Of a stretch of DNA of 64,000 bases, positions 46,076 to 55,734 are shown in pieces (positions within the stretch are counted from its first letter, which is position 1; the number at the start of each line of letters is the position of its first letter). The position numbers and the translations under genes were made by a program. The stretch is from Streptomyces cinnabarinus (GTDB lineage: Bacteria > Actinomycetota > Actinomycetes > Streptomycetales > Streptomycetaceae), in NCBI RefSeq assembly GCF_027270315.1, contig NZ_CP114413.1, positions 4,836,001 to 4,900,000 of the forward strand. The letters run 5' to 3'. The notes under the pieces were generated by a model that saw only the letters and a list, made by a program, of their open reading frames with translations, did no database searches and had not been told where the DNA came from.

Positions 46076-47629
46076 GTGGAGTTGCTGAGCGCAGAGAACG
46101 TCGTGGCCGTGGCGACGGCGGTGGCCGGCATCGTGGCCTCGGCCGTGATGGTCTGGTACGAACGCCGGGTGCCGCGGCGCAAGCGGATCGGATACCGCGT
46201 CCAGATGGACAACCCCATCGGCGACGACGTGACATCCGGCCGCGCCAACGTCCGGCTCGGCCTCTTCGACGAGGCACCCGGTATGCACCAGGCGACGCTG
46301 GTGCTGCTGCGCGTCGAGAACGACGGTTCGCAGGGCATCGGCCACGACGACTACACCAGCCGTGAACTGCACGGTCTGACCGCGGTGTTCACGGACCGCA
46401 GCATCCGCGGTGTCTCGGTCACCCAGCCGCCCGGCACCGACCACCTGATGAGCCACTTCACCCCGCACGCGGGCTTCGGCTACGACGCCGGCGGCAACAC
46501 CCTGCGCATCCCGCGCGTCCCGCTCAACCGGGGCGAGCACTTCAAGCTGCTGGTGCTGCTGTCGGGCGGTGACGTCGGCCGGGACATCCGGCTGATCGGC
46601 GGTATCCGCGACGGCGAGGTGCACCCCAACCGCAGTGCGACACCGGACGACAAGCCGCCGCTGTTCAGCCGTGCGGCCCGGCTGATCACCATCATGCTCA
46701 CGGTCTCGGTGCTCACCCTCGCCACGATCGTCGTCGTCCGCGACGACACACCGCCGCCGCTCGGCTGCGAGAAGGGCACGCTGACGATCACCGGCTCCAC
46801 CGCGTTCGCCCCGGTGGTACGGGACCTGGCGAAGGAGTACGCCAAGGACTGCGAGGGCGCGGAGATCACGGTGGAGGCGCGAGGCAGCTCCGCGGGAGTC
46901 GGTGAACTGGCCGCCCTGGAAGGCGAATCGCGCAGCCGTCAGTCCTCGATGATCGCGTTCCACGACGGGGCGAGCAAACGGGCGGGCGAGCACCTGACCC
47001 GCCTGCCCATCGCCCTGTCCGTCTTCACGCTGGTGGTGAACGACAGCCTGAAACTCCCGGCGGACGGCCTCACGCTCACCGACGTCGGACGTATCTACGC
47101 GGGCGGGATCACGTACTGGGACGAGCTGGACCCCGCGCTGCCGCACTGGCGGGTGGTCCTGGTGAGCCGCGACGCGGACTCCGGTACCCGTCAGGTCTTC
47201 CAGGACCAGGTGCTGGAGGGCACCTGGGAAGGCGTGCCGAGCACCTCGCTGGACTGCGACATCCGGACGGACCGCTCGGCGCCAGTGCGCTGCGAACTGG
47301 ACTCGACGGAGGAGGTGCTGGAGAAGGTGGCGGAGATCAAGGGGGCGATCGGCTACAGCGAACTGAACATCGCGACGGGCCGGCCCCACATCAGCCGGGT
47401 CCGTCTGGAGGGCGGGACCGCGTCGGTGGAAGCGATAGAACGCCCGCGCGATCCCTACCCGTACTACGGAGTGGAGTACGCCTACACCTACGGCGACCCC
47501 CCGGGCGGCTCCCTCGCCGGCAGCTTCCTCAACTACATAAGAACCAGCGGCGAGACCCAGATCCGCACTCACGACCACGTCCCCTGCGCGACCCCTGAGG
47601 GCGAGCGCCTGTGCGGGGACGCGAGCTGA
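46076..47629 (+). CDS. Membrane-anchored protein with C-terminal PstS-like substrate-binding domain
   Basis: 517 residues if started at GTG 46076 (GGGGG 6 bases upstream); a GTG at 46031 is in frame but sits on a -10-like taaggt. Helix 1 is residues ~7-30 (NVVAVATAVAGIVASAVMVWY), then a ~180-residue beta-rich domain (PLNRGEHFKLLVLLSGGDV), a second helix (LITIMLTVSVLTLATIVVV) and a periplasmic-binding-protein domain of the PstS type (LTITGSTAFAPVVRDLAKEYAK, RDADSGTRQVF, GAIGYSELNIA). It is not a normal transporter component: no pst genes are adjacent and it has two anchors. It may be a ligand receptor for signalling. Confidence 0.8.
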   Translation: MELLSAENVVAVATAVAGIVASAVMVWYERRVPRRKRIGYRVQMDNPIGDDVTSGRANVRLGLFDEAPGMHQATLVLLRVENDGSQGIGHDDYTSRELHGLTAVFTDRSIRGVSVTQPPGTDHLMSHFTPHAGFGYDAGGNTLRIPRVPLNRGEHFKLLVLLSGGDVGRDIRLIGGIRDGEVHPNRSATPDDKPPLFSRAARLITIMLTVSVLTLATIVVVRDDTPPPLGCEKGTLTITGSTAFAPVVRDLAKEYAKDCEGAEITVEARGSSAGVGELAALEGESRSRQSSMIAFHDGASKRAGEHLTRLPIALSVFTLVVNDSLKLPADGLTLTDVGRIYAGGITYWDELDPALPHWRVVLVSRDADSGTRQVFQDQVLEGTWEGVPSTSLDCDIRTDRSAPVRCELDSTEEVLEKVAEIKGAIGYSELNIATGRPHISRVRLEGGTASVEAIERPRDPYPYYGVEYAYTYGDPPGGSLAGSFLNYIRTSGETQIRTHDHVPCATPEGERLCGDAS

Positions 47630-47632
47630 GCG

Positions 47633-48382
47633 TCACCGCGGCTCCGGGGGGCGTTGGCGGGGCATGTTCGGGCGGGTCGTGCCGCCGGGGGGCATCGGGA
47701 AGCGGCCGTGGACGACCGTTCCGTCCTGGCGGCCGCCTCCCGTGACCGCTCCCTGGATGCCCATGGGCGCCGAGCCCGTGCGGAACTCCACCATCCAGTC
47801 CGCCGTCTCGGTGCGCACCAGCTCCGTCACGTCCTCCGAGAACCGCCGCAGCACCCCGAGACACCGCTCGGTCGCCTCGCTCGCCGTCCCCTCCGCGGGC
47901 CCCAGCACCTCCCGCACACTCTCCGACGCCCAGTCGAACTGGAGAATCTGCAGCCGCCGCTGCACCGCCTGCGCCGTGGCCACATCCCTTATCCACCCGG
48001 ACGTGACCCCGAAGAACCGGTCCACCCCCACACACGCCACCGCCAGCATCAGTGCCAGATACCCCCAGGGCGCCACCCCGCCCATCACCCCGGTCAGATC
48101 CAGCAACGGCAGCGCGGCCCCCGACACCGCCCCCACCGCCGCACCCCCGCGCAGCACCCGGGCCCCCCGCCGCTTCCACACCCGGTCCGCGAGATACCAG
48201 GCCGCCGTGTCGAGCGCCCCGCGCTCCACCCACTGGTACAGCTCGTCCAGCCGCACCGCGGGCTCACCCCAGTCACCGAGCGGAAACGCCCGCCCCGTCA
48301 GATCGCCCGCCCGCGGCCCGGCGGCGCCCTCGCCCCGCCCGTCGTACGGCGGACCCTCGGGCTGCATCTCCGGCTGACCCAC
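47633..48382 (-). CDS. SLATT-type two-TM protein
   Basis: 249 residues. Core pattern at about 60-150: AAWYLADRVWKRRGARVLRGG, a Gly-rich first helix, GYLALMLAVACVGVDRFFGVTSGWIRDVATAQAVQRRLQILQFDW, and a C-terminal amphipathic region. This is the fingerprint of the SLATT domain, a two-helix membrane effector proposed for prokaryotic conflict systems in which pore formation follows signal sensing. The C-terminus is Pro/Gly/Arg-rich and disordered. It is convergent with the PstS-like gene, with 3 bases between stops. No nucleotidyltransferase (SMODS) gene is adjacent. Confidence 0.75.
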   Translation of the reverse strand: MGQPEMQPEGPPYDGRGEGAAGPRAGDLTGRAFPLGDWGEPAVRLDELYQWVERGALDTAAWYLADRVWKRRGARVLRGGAAVGAVSGAALPLLDLTGVMGGVAPWGYLALMLAVACVGVDRFFGVTSGWIRDVATAQAVQRRLQILQFDWASESVREVLGPAEGTASEATERCLGVLRRFSEDVTELVRTETADWMVEFRTGSAPMGIQGAVTGGGRQDGTVVHGRFPMPPGGTTRPNMPRQRPPEPR

Positions 48383-48588
48383 CCGGCACTCCCTACCTGA
48401 TCCGACCGATCCGACCGATCACGTTCCGTGACATCTGATGCGCATGCGCCGGACCCTTCCTACCGCCCAATGGGTGGCGAAGGGATGCCTTTCACCGCTT
48501 TTCCGCTCGGAAGTGGCCCTTGATCAGGTATACGCCTCCCATTCCCTTCACTCGAAAGAGTGCCGGGGCGATGCCTGCGCGGACCACG

Positions 48589-48594
48589 TAGGCT
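48589..48594 (+). promoter_or_regulatory. Likely -10 box of the ybaB-recR operon
   Basis: taggct, about 50 bases before the GTG of the YbaB gene. Three copies of gatcc/gatca repeats (48399-48424) lie further upstream. Confidence 0.4.
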
Positions 48595-48642
48595 CGTGCC
48601 GAACGGGAAAATCAGTAGGGAATACGGGAAGAGGAGCTGATC

Positions 48643-48981
48643 GTGATCCCCGGTGGTGGCCAGCCCAATATGCAGCAGCTGCTCCAGCAGGCCCAGAAGA
48701 TGCAGCAGGACCTGGCGAACGCCCAGGAGGAACTGGCGCGGACCGAGGTCGACGGTCAGGCGGGCGGCGGCCTGGTCAGGGCGACCGTCACCGGCTCCGG
48801 CGAACTCCGCGCCCTCAAGATCGACCCGAAGGCGGTGGACCCGGACGACACCGACACCCTCGCCGACCTGATCGTCGCCGCCGTCCAGGCCGCCAACGAG
48901 AACGCCCAGACCCTCCAGCAGCAGAAGCTCGGCCCGCTCGCCCAGGGCCTCGGCGGCGGCATTCCCGGCCTGCCTTTCTAA
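48643..48981 (+). CDS. YbaB/EbfC family nucleoid-associated protein
   Basis: 112 residues. Gln/Met-rich N-terminal helix ([22 protein letters not shown]), the [20 protein letters not shown] beta strand with the family signature, and a helix ending in a Gly tail. Homodimer that binds DNA, thought to act with recombination proteins. GTG start with GAGGAG 6 bases upstream. It sits 59 bases before recR, the usual partnership. Confidence 0.93.
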   Translation: MIPGGGQPNMQQLLQQAQKMQQDLANAQEELARTEVDGQAGGGLVRATVTGSGELRALKIDPKAVDPDDTDTLADLIVAAVQAANENAQTLQQQKLGPLAQGLGGGIPGLPF

Positions 48982-49040
48982 GACAGCGGTGGGCCCTCTA
49001 CCGTACGTAGTGAAGGAACCCCAGGAAGGACGGCAGTCCG

Positions 49041-49640
49041 TTGTACGAAGGCGTGGTTCAGGACCTGATCGACGAGCTGGGCCGGCTGCCCGGCGTCGGT
49101 CCCAAGAGCGCGCAGCGGATCGCCTTCCACATCCTCCAGGCGGAACCGACGGACGTACGGCGGCTCGCGCAGGCCCTCATGGAGGTCAAGGCGAAGGTCC
49201 GCTTCTGCGCGACCTGCGGCAATGTCGCCCAGGAAGAGCTCTGCAACATCTGCCGGGACGCCCGCCGCGACGCCTCCGTCATCTGTGTGGTGGAGGAGCC
49301 GAAGGACGTGGTCGCGATCGAGCGGACCCGTGAGTTCCGCGGCCGCTACCACGTCCTGGGCGGCGCGATCAGCCCCATCGAGGGCGTGGGCCCCGACGAT
49401 CTCCGTATACGAGAACTTCTCGCGCGGTTGGCCGACGGGACGGTCACGGAGCTGATCCTGGCCACGGACCCGAATCTGGAAGGCGAGGCCACGGCCACGT
49501 ACCTCGCCCGCATGATCAAGCCCATGGGCCTCAAGGTCACCCGCCTGGCCAGCGGCCTCCCGGTGGGTGGGGACCTGGAATACGCGGACGAGGTCACACT
49601 CGGCCGCGCCTTCGAGGGGAGACGACTCCTAGATGTCTGA
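49041..49640 (+). CDS. recR: Recombination mediator RecR
   Basis: 199 residues, starting at TTG (GGAAGGA upstream). N-terminal helix-hairpin-helix ([20 protein letters not shown]), a four-Cys zinc finger (CATCGN and CNIC, near residues 55-71) and a Toprim domain ([30 protein letters not shown]). Works with RecF and RecO to load RecA on gapped DNA. It overlaps the start of the DUF5063 gene by 8 bases. Confidence 0.96.
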   Translation: MYEGVVQDLIDELGRLPGVGPKSAQRIAFHILQAEPTDVRRLAQALMEVKAKVRFCATCGNVAQEELCNICRDARRDASVICVVEEPKDVVAIERTREFRGRYHVLGGAISPIEGVGPDDLRIRELLARLADGTVTELILATDPNLEGEATATYLARMIKPMGLKVTRLASGLPVGGDLEYADEVTLGRAFEGRRLLDV

Positions 49641-50292
49641 CGCCACGCTGCACGCGACTTCGCAGGACCCGGACGACTTCGTGGTCCAGATCGCGGACCA
49701 GGTAGAGAGCTTCCTCGTAGCGGTCACCGAGGTGGCGAAGGGCGACGAGCCGGAATCGGCGATCCCCTTCCTGCTGCTGGAGGTCTCCCAGCTGCTGCTC
49801 GCCGGCGGTCGCCTGGGCGCGCACGAGGACATCGTCCCGGAGGAGCGCTACGAGCCCGACCTGGGCCCGGAGCCGGACGTCGACGAACTCCGCGAGCGCC
49901 TCGCCCGCCTGCTCGACCCGGTGGACGTCTACTCGGAGGTCTTCGACCCCTACGAGCCCCGCAAGGCGCCCGTCCCGGCCCGGATCTCCGACGACCTGGC
50001 GGACGTCATCACCGACCTGCGCCACGGCATGGCCCACTACCGATCGGGCCGCACCACGGAGGCCCTGTGGTGGTGGCAGTTCTCCTACTTCTCCAACTGG
50101 GGCTCCACCGCGTCGGCGACGCTGCGGGCGCTGCAGTCCGTCCTCGCCCACGTCCGCCTGAACCAGCCGCTCGAAGAGCTCGACGGCCTGGACACCGACC
50201 AGTCCATGGGCGACGACACCCTCGAGTTCGAGGCGGGCAAGGTCATGGCCGAGGAGATCGCCGGGCCGCTGGGCATCCGGGAACTGAAGTAG
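49633..50292 (+). CDS. DUF5063 family protein
   Basis: 219 residues, acidic and soluble, mostly helical. Family-like features are [35 protein letters not shown] and [39 protein letters not shown]. Function unknown. It is co-transcribed with recR and translationally coupled, which suggests a link to DNA repair, but the family also occurs elsewhere. Confidence 0.8.
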   Translation: MSDATLHATSQDPDDFVVQIADQVESFLVAVTEVAKGDEPESAIPFLLLEVSQLLLAGGRLGAHEDIVPEERYEPDLGPEPDVDELRERLARLLDPVDVYSEVFDPYEPRKAPVPARISDDLADVITDLRHGMAHYRSGRTTEALWWWQFSYFSNWGSTASATLRALQSVLAHVRLNQPLEELDGLDTDQSMGDDTLEFEAGKVMAEEIAGPLGIRELK

Positions 50293-50446
50293 TTCCGGGG
50301 TCCGTTCAAAGACCCCACAGGCCCTTCGTCACGGCCGTGACCCCGCCCGTCAGGGCAAGCGACAGCACGAGCGGACGGGCCGTCATGGCTCGGCATCCTC
50401 CCCGGAACCCCCACCACCCGGCCAACGACGGCGCGATGATGGCCGT

Positions 50447-50860
50447 ATGGCAGTTGGGGCGAAGGCGCTGATGTGGACGGGGATCGGGCTCTGTGTCGCG
50501 GGCGCGGCGGGGCTTGTCGTGGGCGGCGTGCTCGATGTCGACGCGGCGGACCCCTGGGCGAGCGTGGCCGGGGGAGCGGCGGGGCTGATCGGGCTGGCGC
50601 TCGCCGTGTACGCGTCCTTCCGGGGCTCTTCGGAGTCGGGTGGGGGGACGTCGGTGACGGCGAGCGGGGCGCGGTCGATCGCGGCGGGTGGGAACATCGG
50701 CAGCGCGTCGACGGGAGACGGGGTCTCGGGTGGCTCGGGGGCGGCGCCCGCACCGCCTTCCTCCGGTTCTCCGCAGGCCGCCCGGAACGTCACGGCCTCC
50801 GGCGATCGGTCCATCGCCGCCGGGGGTGACATCGGCTCGGCATCGACGGGTGACTCCTGA
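50447..50860 (+). CDS. Two-TM protein with two copies of a SIAAG motif
   Basis: 137 residues: helices at about 7-29 and 38-58, then a flexible tail with two near-identical 21-residue units at 71-91 and 116-136 (core RSIAAGGNIGSASTGD and RSIAAGGDIGSASTGD), separated by a Gly/Pro linker. The same unit starts the NB-ARC protein encoded next; that ATG overlaps this stop by one base. This two-gene pattern, a membrane protein and a STAND protein sharing a short repeat motif, suggests motif-mediated signalling. I do not recognise a named domain in the helices. Confidence 0.7.
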   Translation: MAVGAKALMWTGIGLCVAGAAGLVVGGVLDVDAADPWASVAGGAAGLIGLALAVYASFRGSSESGGGTSVTASGARSIAAGGNIGSASTGDGVSGGSGAAPAPPSSGSPQAARNVTASGDRSIAAGGDIGSASTGDS

Positions 50861-52947
50861 TGGGCGCGTCGGCGGAGGCGTCGGGGGACCGGTCGATCGC
50901 CGCGGGGCAGTCGATCAATCAGGCGGTCAGCGGGGACGCCTCGGTCGCGATGTACACCGAGAAGTCACTGGCGTTGCCGGCCGAAGCCTTCGCGATGCCC
51001 GACCGCGCGCCCGAGGGTCTGGTCAACCTGCCTGACAGAGCGGCACTGTTCGTCGGGCGTGACCGTGAACTGGAGCTGCTGGACGAGGCGTTCCGGGCCG
51101 TCGGCGGAGTCGTCGTGCAGGCGGTGCACGGCCTCGGTGGCATCGGCAAGTCCACGCTGGCGGCGCGATGGGCGGCGGGTCGGACGGAGTCGTACAACCC
51201 GGTCTGGTGGATCACTGCCGAGACCCCGGCCGACCTCGACGCGGGCCTCGCCGATCTGGCGGTGGCCCTCCAGCCCGCGCTGCGGGACGTGCTGTCCCGG
51301 GAGGCGTTGCGGGAGCGGGCCGTTCAGTGGCTGTCCGCGCGGGACGGATGGCTGCTCGTCCTGGACAACGTGTCCGACCCGGTCGATGTGAAGCCACTGC
51401 TGGCGCGGGCGTCGGGCGGACGGGTGCTGATCACGTCGCGGCGGGCCACGGGGTGGCAGGGGGTGGCCGAGCCGGTGCCACTCGACGTGCTCGAACTACC
51501 GGAAGCGGTCGAGCTGTTCGGCCGTATCCGCCGCGAGCAGGGTGAGGACGCCGAGGACGTCGCCGAGCTCTGCCGGGAGCTGGGGTGTCTGCCGCTGGCC
51601 GTGGAACAGGCGGCTGCCTACTGCGCGGAGGCCCGGATCTCGGCGGGGCGGTACCGGGAGTTGCTGGACGCGTATCCGGCGGAGGTGTTCGCGCAGGCGG
51701 CGGAGGGGACCGACGCGGGGCGTACGGTCGCCCGGGTGTGGCGCGTGACGCTGGACCGGCTGGTGGACACGCCGCTCGCGGTGGAGATCCTGAGGTTGAT
51801 CGGGTGGTGGGCGCCGGACGGGATTCCGCGCGGGTATCTGCAGGGGATGGGCAGCCCGGTCGAGGTGACCGACGCGGTTCGGCGGCTTGCGGCGTACAGC
51901 ATGATCACTCTGCACGAGGACGGGACGATCTCGGTGCATCGGCTGGTGCAGGCGGTGGCTCGGGCGGAGGGGATGGAGTCCGCCCACAGGTCCACCAGTC
52001 TGCTGAACGACGCAGGAGACGAACTGCGGGATGCGGCGGCAGAGTTGGGATGGCTGACGCACCTCGAATCCCTGGCTTCGCACGTCGCCCCGGAGACCGA
52101 CGGCGAAGAAGAGATCTGGTTGTTCAACCTGGGCGGGCTCAGATACGTCCATCTCGACATCACCCGCGCACTCCATCTGCACGAGAGGTGCCTGGCGTCG
52201 GCCGAACGGGCCTGCGGACCTCGTCACAAGCTCACCCTCATGGCCCGGGACAGCCTGGCTCAGTCCTACGGGTACGCCGGTCGGCACGAGAGCGCGATCA
52301 GGCTGCTCGAACGGAACCTCGCGTATCACGTGCGTACGTTCGGACGCCGGCACCCGGAGACCATCGACGCGAGAACGGAGCTCGCCGACGCGATCCGGCG
52401 GGCGGGACGTTTGGCGGATGCCCTGAGGCTGGCAAGGAAGAACGCGAGGAAGGCGGAACGGGTGCTCGGGGCCGATGCCGCCGCATCGCTGAAAGCCTGG
52501 TCGCTGTGGGCCGAGGTGCTGGGCGACCTGGCCCGGCAGGATCCCGGCCGCTATGCCGTGCAGGCCTGTGACTCCATCAAGGAACTGCTGGCCAGGGCGA
52601 CGGAGGCCACGGGCACGGAAAGCAACGTCAGCCAGAGCCTGCGACAGACGCTGGCATTGACCATGAGAAGGGCGGGCGACCATGCGGGAGCCACGGCCAT
52701 GTACGAGGACTACATCGCGGGCATGGTACGAGACCGCGGAGCGACGGAAAGGTTCACCCTGCACTCCCGCGAGTTCTTCGCCCACTTCCTATGGAAGGCC
52801 CTGAACAACCCGACCCGCGCCCACGAAGTACTCATCCCCCTCCTCGCCGACTGGGAGAGCCTGGTCGGTCCGGACGCACCCCAAGTCCACAAACTCCGCC
52901 AGGACTTCGCCGAACTGCTGGACCAACCCCCCGATACCGAAGCGTGA
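50860..52947 (+). CDS. NB-ARC/TPR STAND protein with N-terminal SIAAG motif
   Basis: 695 residues. Motif at 7-26 (ASGDRSIAAGQSINQAVSGD), then an NB-ARC ATPase: P-loop VHGLGGIGKSTLAARWA, Walker B LLVLDNV, sensor RVLITSRR, GLPL-like LGCLPLAVEQAAAY, and a histidine near the MHD position (ISVHRLVQAVAR). The C-terminal ~330 residues are helical TPR repeats (RALHLHERCLASAERACG, AIRLLERNLAYHVRTFG, ADALRLARKNARKAERVLG) that would bind the trigger. It lacks a recognisable enzymatic effector of its own; signal output is presumably through the motif and the neighbouring membrane protein. Confidence 0.88.
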   Translation: MGASAEASGDRSIAAGQSINQAVSGDASVAMYTEKSLALPAEAFAMPDRAPEGLVNLPDRAALFVGRDRELELLDEAFRAVGGVVVQAVHGLGGIGKSTLAARWAAGRTESYNPVWWITAETPADLDAGLADLAVALQPALRDVLSREALRERAVQWLSARDGWLLVLDNVSDPVDVKPLLARASGGRVLITSRRATGWQGVAEPVPLDVLELPEAVELFGRIRREQGEDAEDVAELCRELGCLPLAVEQAAAYCAEARISAGRYRELLDAYPAEVFAQAAEGTDAGRTVARVWRVTLDRLVDTPLAVEILRLIGWWAPDGIPRGYLQGMGSPVEVTDAVRRLAAYSMITLHEDGTISVHRLVQAVARAEGMESAHRSTSLLNDAGDELRDAAAELGWLTHLESLASHVAPETDGEEEIWLFNLGGLRYVHLDITRALHLHERCLASAERACGPRHKLTLMARDSLAQSYGYAGRHESAIRLLERNLAYHVRTFGRRHPETIDARTELADAIRRAGRLADALRLARKNARKAERVLGADAAASLKAWSLWAEVLGDLARQDPGRYAVQACDSIKELLARATEATGTESNVSQSLRQTLALTMRRAGDHAGATAMYEDYIAGMVRDRGATERFTLHSREFFAHFLWKALNNPTRAHEVLIPLLADWESLVGPDAPQVHKLRQDFAELLDQPPDTEA

Positions 52948-53048
52948 CCACCCCTTGCATCCCCCCTGCACACCCCCTGTACCCGCCCTAACCCGCTCCC
53001 CGCGAGTGTGGAGTCACCCCAGTACCCCACACCCGCAAGGGAGTTGCG

Positions 53049-53543
53049 ATGACCCGTCGTTCCATATCCAAGCGCGCAGCCGTCGTCACCGTCGCCGTGC
53101 TCGTCACCGCCGGTACGGTCACGGCCGGGGTCGGCACGGCGGGAGGCGAGGGCAGGCCGGGCAAGAGGGAGATCGCCCGGCTGTTCGACGGATGGAACGC
53201 CGCCCTGCGCACCGGGGACGCGGAGACGGTCGCCGACCGGTACGCCAAGGACGCGGTGCTGCTGCCGACGCTCTCCAACCAGGTCCGTACCGACCGCGCC
53301 GGGATCGTCGACTACATGGAGCACTTCCTCCAGAACAAGCCCGTCGGCAAGAAGGTCGAGACGCACATCAACGTCCTCGACGCCGACTCCGCCCTCGACG
53401 CCGGGGTGTACCAGTTCACCCTCACCGATCACGACACCGGCGAGACGAGGGTCGTCAAGGCCCGCTACACCTACGAGTACGAGAAGCGCGGCGGTGAGTG
53501 GCTCATCGTCAACCACCACTCCTCTGCGATGCCCGAAGGCTGA
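53049..53543 (+). CDS. Secreted SgcJ/EcaC-like (SnoaL-fold) protein
   Basis: 164 residues. A Sec/Tat-like signal (MTRRSISKRAAVVTVAVLVTAGTVTAG) is followed by a single NTF2-like cone domain: REIARLFDGWNAALRTGDAETVADRYAKDAVLLPT and a final WLIVNHHSSAMP strand. This resembles the calcium/calmodulin kinase association domain group (SgcJ/EcaC). Enzymatic role unknown; probably an extracellular binding protein. GGGAGTT precedes the ATG. Its 3' end overlaps the convergent kinase gene by 35 bases. Confidence 0.85.
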   Translation: MTRRSISKRAAVVTVAVLVTAGTVTAGVGTAGGEGRPGKREIARLFDGWNAALRTGDAETVADRYAKDAVLLPTLSNQVRTDRAGIVDYMEHFLQNKPVGKKVETHINVLDADSALDAGVYQFTLTDHDTGETRVVKARYTYEYEKRGGEWLIVNHHSSAMPEG

Positions 53544-54861
53544 TCAGCACCTTCAGACCGCCGCCCGGCGCGTCCGCCAGGGTCACCGTCCCGCCGTCGT
53601 CGGACACCAGCTGCTTGACGACGGCGAGGCCGAGTCCCGAGCCGGAGCGGCCGGTCAGGCCCTGGCCGCGCCAGAAACGGTCGAAGGCACGGGACTTCTC
53701 CAGGTCGGACATGCCCGGACCCTCGTCCAGGACGGCAAGGGTCACCGCGTCGCCGCGGGACTCGATCCGCACGGTGATCGTGCCGCCGTCGGGGGAGACC
53801 TCCAGTGCGTTGGAGAGCACGTTGTCCAGGACCTGGTCGAGGTGGCCTGGGCTGGCCGACACCACCGGACGTTCGTCCGCGTCCAGGCGCAGGGCGATCC
53901 GCACCCCGCGTTCCTCCGCCGCGGGCCGCCAGACGGCGAGGCGCTCCGCCACCACCTCGGGCAGCGGTGTCGGCTCCGCCGCCGTCACTTTCGCCTCGGC
54001 CCGTGCCAGCACGAGCAGGTCGTTGACCAGGCGGCTCATCCGGACCACCTCCGCCGTCGCCTGCTCGACGTCCTCCCGGACGAACTCGTCGTCGACCCCG
54101 TCCGCGATGTTGTCCAGGGACAGCCGCAGTGCCGTCAGCGGCGTCCTCAGCTGGTGCGAGGCGTCCGCCACGAAGATGCGCTGCGAGGCGACCAGGGTGT
54201 CCAGGCGTTCCGCGCCCTGGTTGAGGGTGCGGGCGAGGGTCTGGGTCTCGGGCGGGCCGGTCACCGGCGAGCGGGCGGTCAGGTCGCCGTCGCTGAACTT
54301 GCTGGCCATGGAGTTCAGTTCGCGCAGCGGCCGGGTGATCCGCCGGGCCGCCACCGCGCCGATCGCCGCCGCCGCTGCCAGGACCAGTACGGCGAGCCCG
54401 GCCCGGAAGCCCCAGATCTGCCACAGGCGGTCGGTCATCCCGGAGGTCGAGTACACGATCCGGACCGCTCCCCGCCCCTGCGCGGGGACCGTGACCTCCA
54501 GCCGCTCGCCCCAGATGAAGTCCGAGCCCCAGTCGGTCGTCGAGTCGTCGCGCCCCACCGCCCGGGTCAGCGCCGCGTCCGGGGCGGGCTCCGGCAGATC
54601 CGGGGCGCAGGTGCCGGTCGGGGTCACCTGGACATCGCCGGGCGTCTCGTCGCCGTACGCCTTCGCCACGCGCTCCAGCGCGTCGCAGGAGATGGTGTCG
54701 CCGTTGCCGAGCAGCAGCGCCATCGTCCGGGCCTCGCGCCGGACGGACAGTTCGGTGTCGTCGCGCAGTTGCTTGGTGAGGGTGAAGGCGACCGGCACGG
54801 TGAACAGCAGGATGGCGACCGCGACGAGCAGGATGTAGCTCCGGATGAGCTGACGGTTCAT
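53509..54861 (-). CDS. Sensor histidine kinase, OmpR-partner type
   Basis: 450 residues. First helix at 8-28, an outside sensor domain (~30-160), a second helix (LAVLVLAAAAAIGAVAARRI), HAMP domain, then HisKA with phospho-His in VADASHQLRTPLTALRLSL. The HATPase has DNVLSNALEV, EGPGMSDLE and GSGLGLAVVKQL. It is coupled to the response regulator upstream (4-base overlap). The outside domain has a Cys pair (DTISCD, TGTCAP) that may form a disulfide. Signal unknown. Confidence 0.93.
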   Translation of the reverse strand: MNRQLIRSYILLVAVAILLFTVPVAFTLTKQLRDDTELSVRREARTMALLLGNGDTISCDALERVAKAYGDETPGDVQVTPTGTCAPDLPEPAPDAALTRAVGRDDSTTDWGSDFIWGERLEVTVPAQGRGAVRIVYSTSGMTDRLWQIWGFRAGLAVLVLAAAAAIGAVAARRITRPLRELNSMASKFSDGDLTARSPVTGPPETQTLARTLNQGAERLDTLVASQRIFVADASHQLRTPLTALRLSLDNIADGVDDEFVREDVEQATAEVVRMSRLVNDLLVLARAEAKVTAAEPTPLPEVVAERLAVWRPAAEERGVRIALRLDADERPVVSASPGHLDQVLDNVLSNALEVSPDGGTITVRIESRGDAVTLAVLDEGPGMSDLEKSRAFDRFWRGQGLTGRSGSGLGLAVVKQLVSDDGGTVTLADAPGGGLKVLISLRASQRSGG

Positions 54862-55556
54862 GAAGTACCGTCGCCGGCGCCCACGATCTCAAGCCGGAAG
54901 CCGACCCCGCGCACCGCCTCGATGGCGATCGCCCCGGCGAGCTTGCGGCGCAGCGCCGCCACATGGACGTCCAGGGTCTTCGTCGGCCCGAACCAGTTCG
55001 CGTCCCACACCGCTTCCATGATCTGCTCGCGGGTCATCAGCGCGCCCGGCTCCTCGGTGAGGAAGGCGAGCAGGTCGTACTCCTTGGGCGCCAGGGCCAC
55101 CTCCGCGCCGTCCAGCCGGACCCGGGCCGCCTTGCGGTCGACGGTGAGGCGGGAGCCGTAGCGGTCCGGGCCGTTGTCCGCGGCGGCGGTACGGGGCTGG
55201 ACGCGCCGCATGACCGCCCGTATTCGCGCGATGACCTCGCGGACCCCGAAGGGCTTGGAGACGTAGTCGTCGGCGCCCAGCTCCAGGCCGACCACCCGGT
55301 CCGTCTCGTCGCTGCGCGCGCTGATCACGATGATCGGCACCGCGCCGCGCTCGCGCAGCGCCCTGCAGACGTCGAGACCGTCGGTGTCGGGCAGACCGAG
55401 ATCGAGGAGTACGACGTCGTAGGGCCCTTCGTGGCGCAGTGCCGCGCCGCCCGTGGAGACCCACTCGACGGTGAAGCCGTAGCGGATCAGACCGCGTCTG
55501 AGGGACTGGGCGACCGGCTCATCGTCTTCCACCAGGAGTACGCGCACAGCCCGCAC
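54858..55556 (-). CDS. Response regulator, OmpR/PhoB family
   Basis: 232 residues. Receiver with LLVEDDEPVAQSL, phospho-Asp in YDVVLLDLGLPDTDG and DYVSKPF; C-terminal winged helix (LAPKEYDLLAFLTEEPGALMTREQIMEAVWDANWFGPTKTLDVHVAALRRKLAG). Forms a two-component system with the kinase gene downstream. It reads away from aspartokinase; the 178-base intergenic region (55557-55734), locally rich in A+T (cttgaaacttaattcac), must hold both promoters. Confidence 0.95.
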   Translation of the reverse strand: MRAVRVLLVEDDEPVAQSLRRGLIRYGFTVEWVSTGGAALRHEGPYDVVLLDLGLPDTDGLDVCRALRERGAVPIIVISARSDETDRVVGLELGADDYVSKPFGVREVIARIRAVMRRVQPRTAAADNGPDRYGSRLTVDRKAARVRLDGAEVALAPKEYDLLAFLTEEPGALMTREQIMEAVWDANWFGPTKTLDVHVAALRRKLAGAIAIEAVRGVGFRLEIVGAGDGTS

Positions 55557-55734
55557 TTTAGTGCTTGAAACTTAATTCACAGCGGCCCCTTGTGATGCTT
55601 GGCACTTTTCCCGGAGTGGTTCTCTGGGCATGCGCTGACCTGGGCGCCGGAATCTCACCATGCGATACCGCGAAGGTGAAATTCTTGCGCTCGTTAAACT
55701 GAGCCGACACACACGGACTGAGCGAGGAGCGCAC

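Noticed and set aside
46031..46076. GTG at 46031 as start of the PstS-like gene
   Set aside because: It overlaps a likely -10 box (taaggt) and would add a basic, non-domain extension; the later GTG has GGGGG at good spacing. Not excluded completely.
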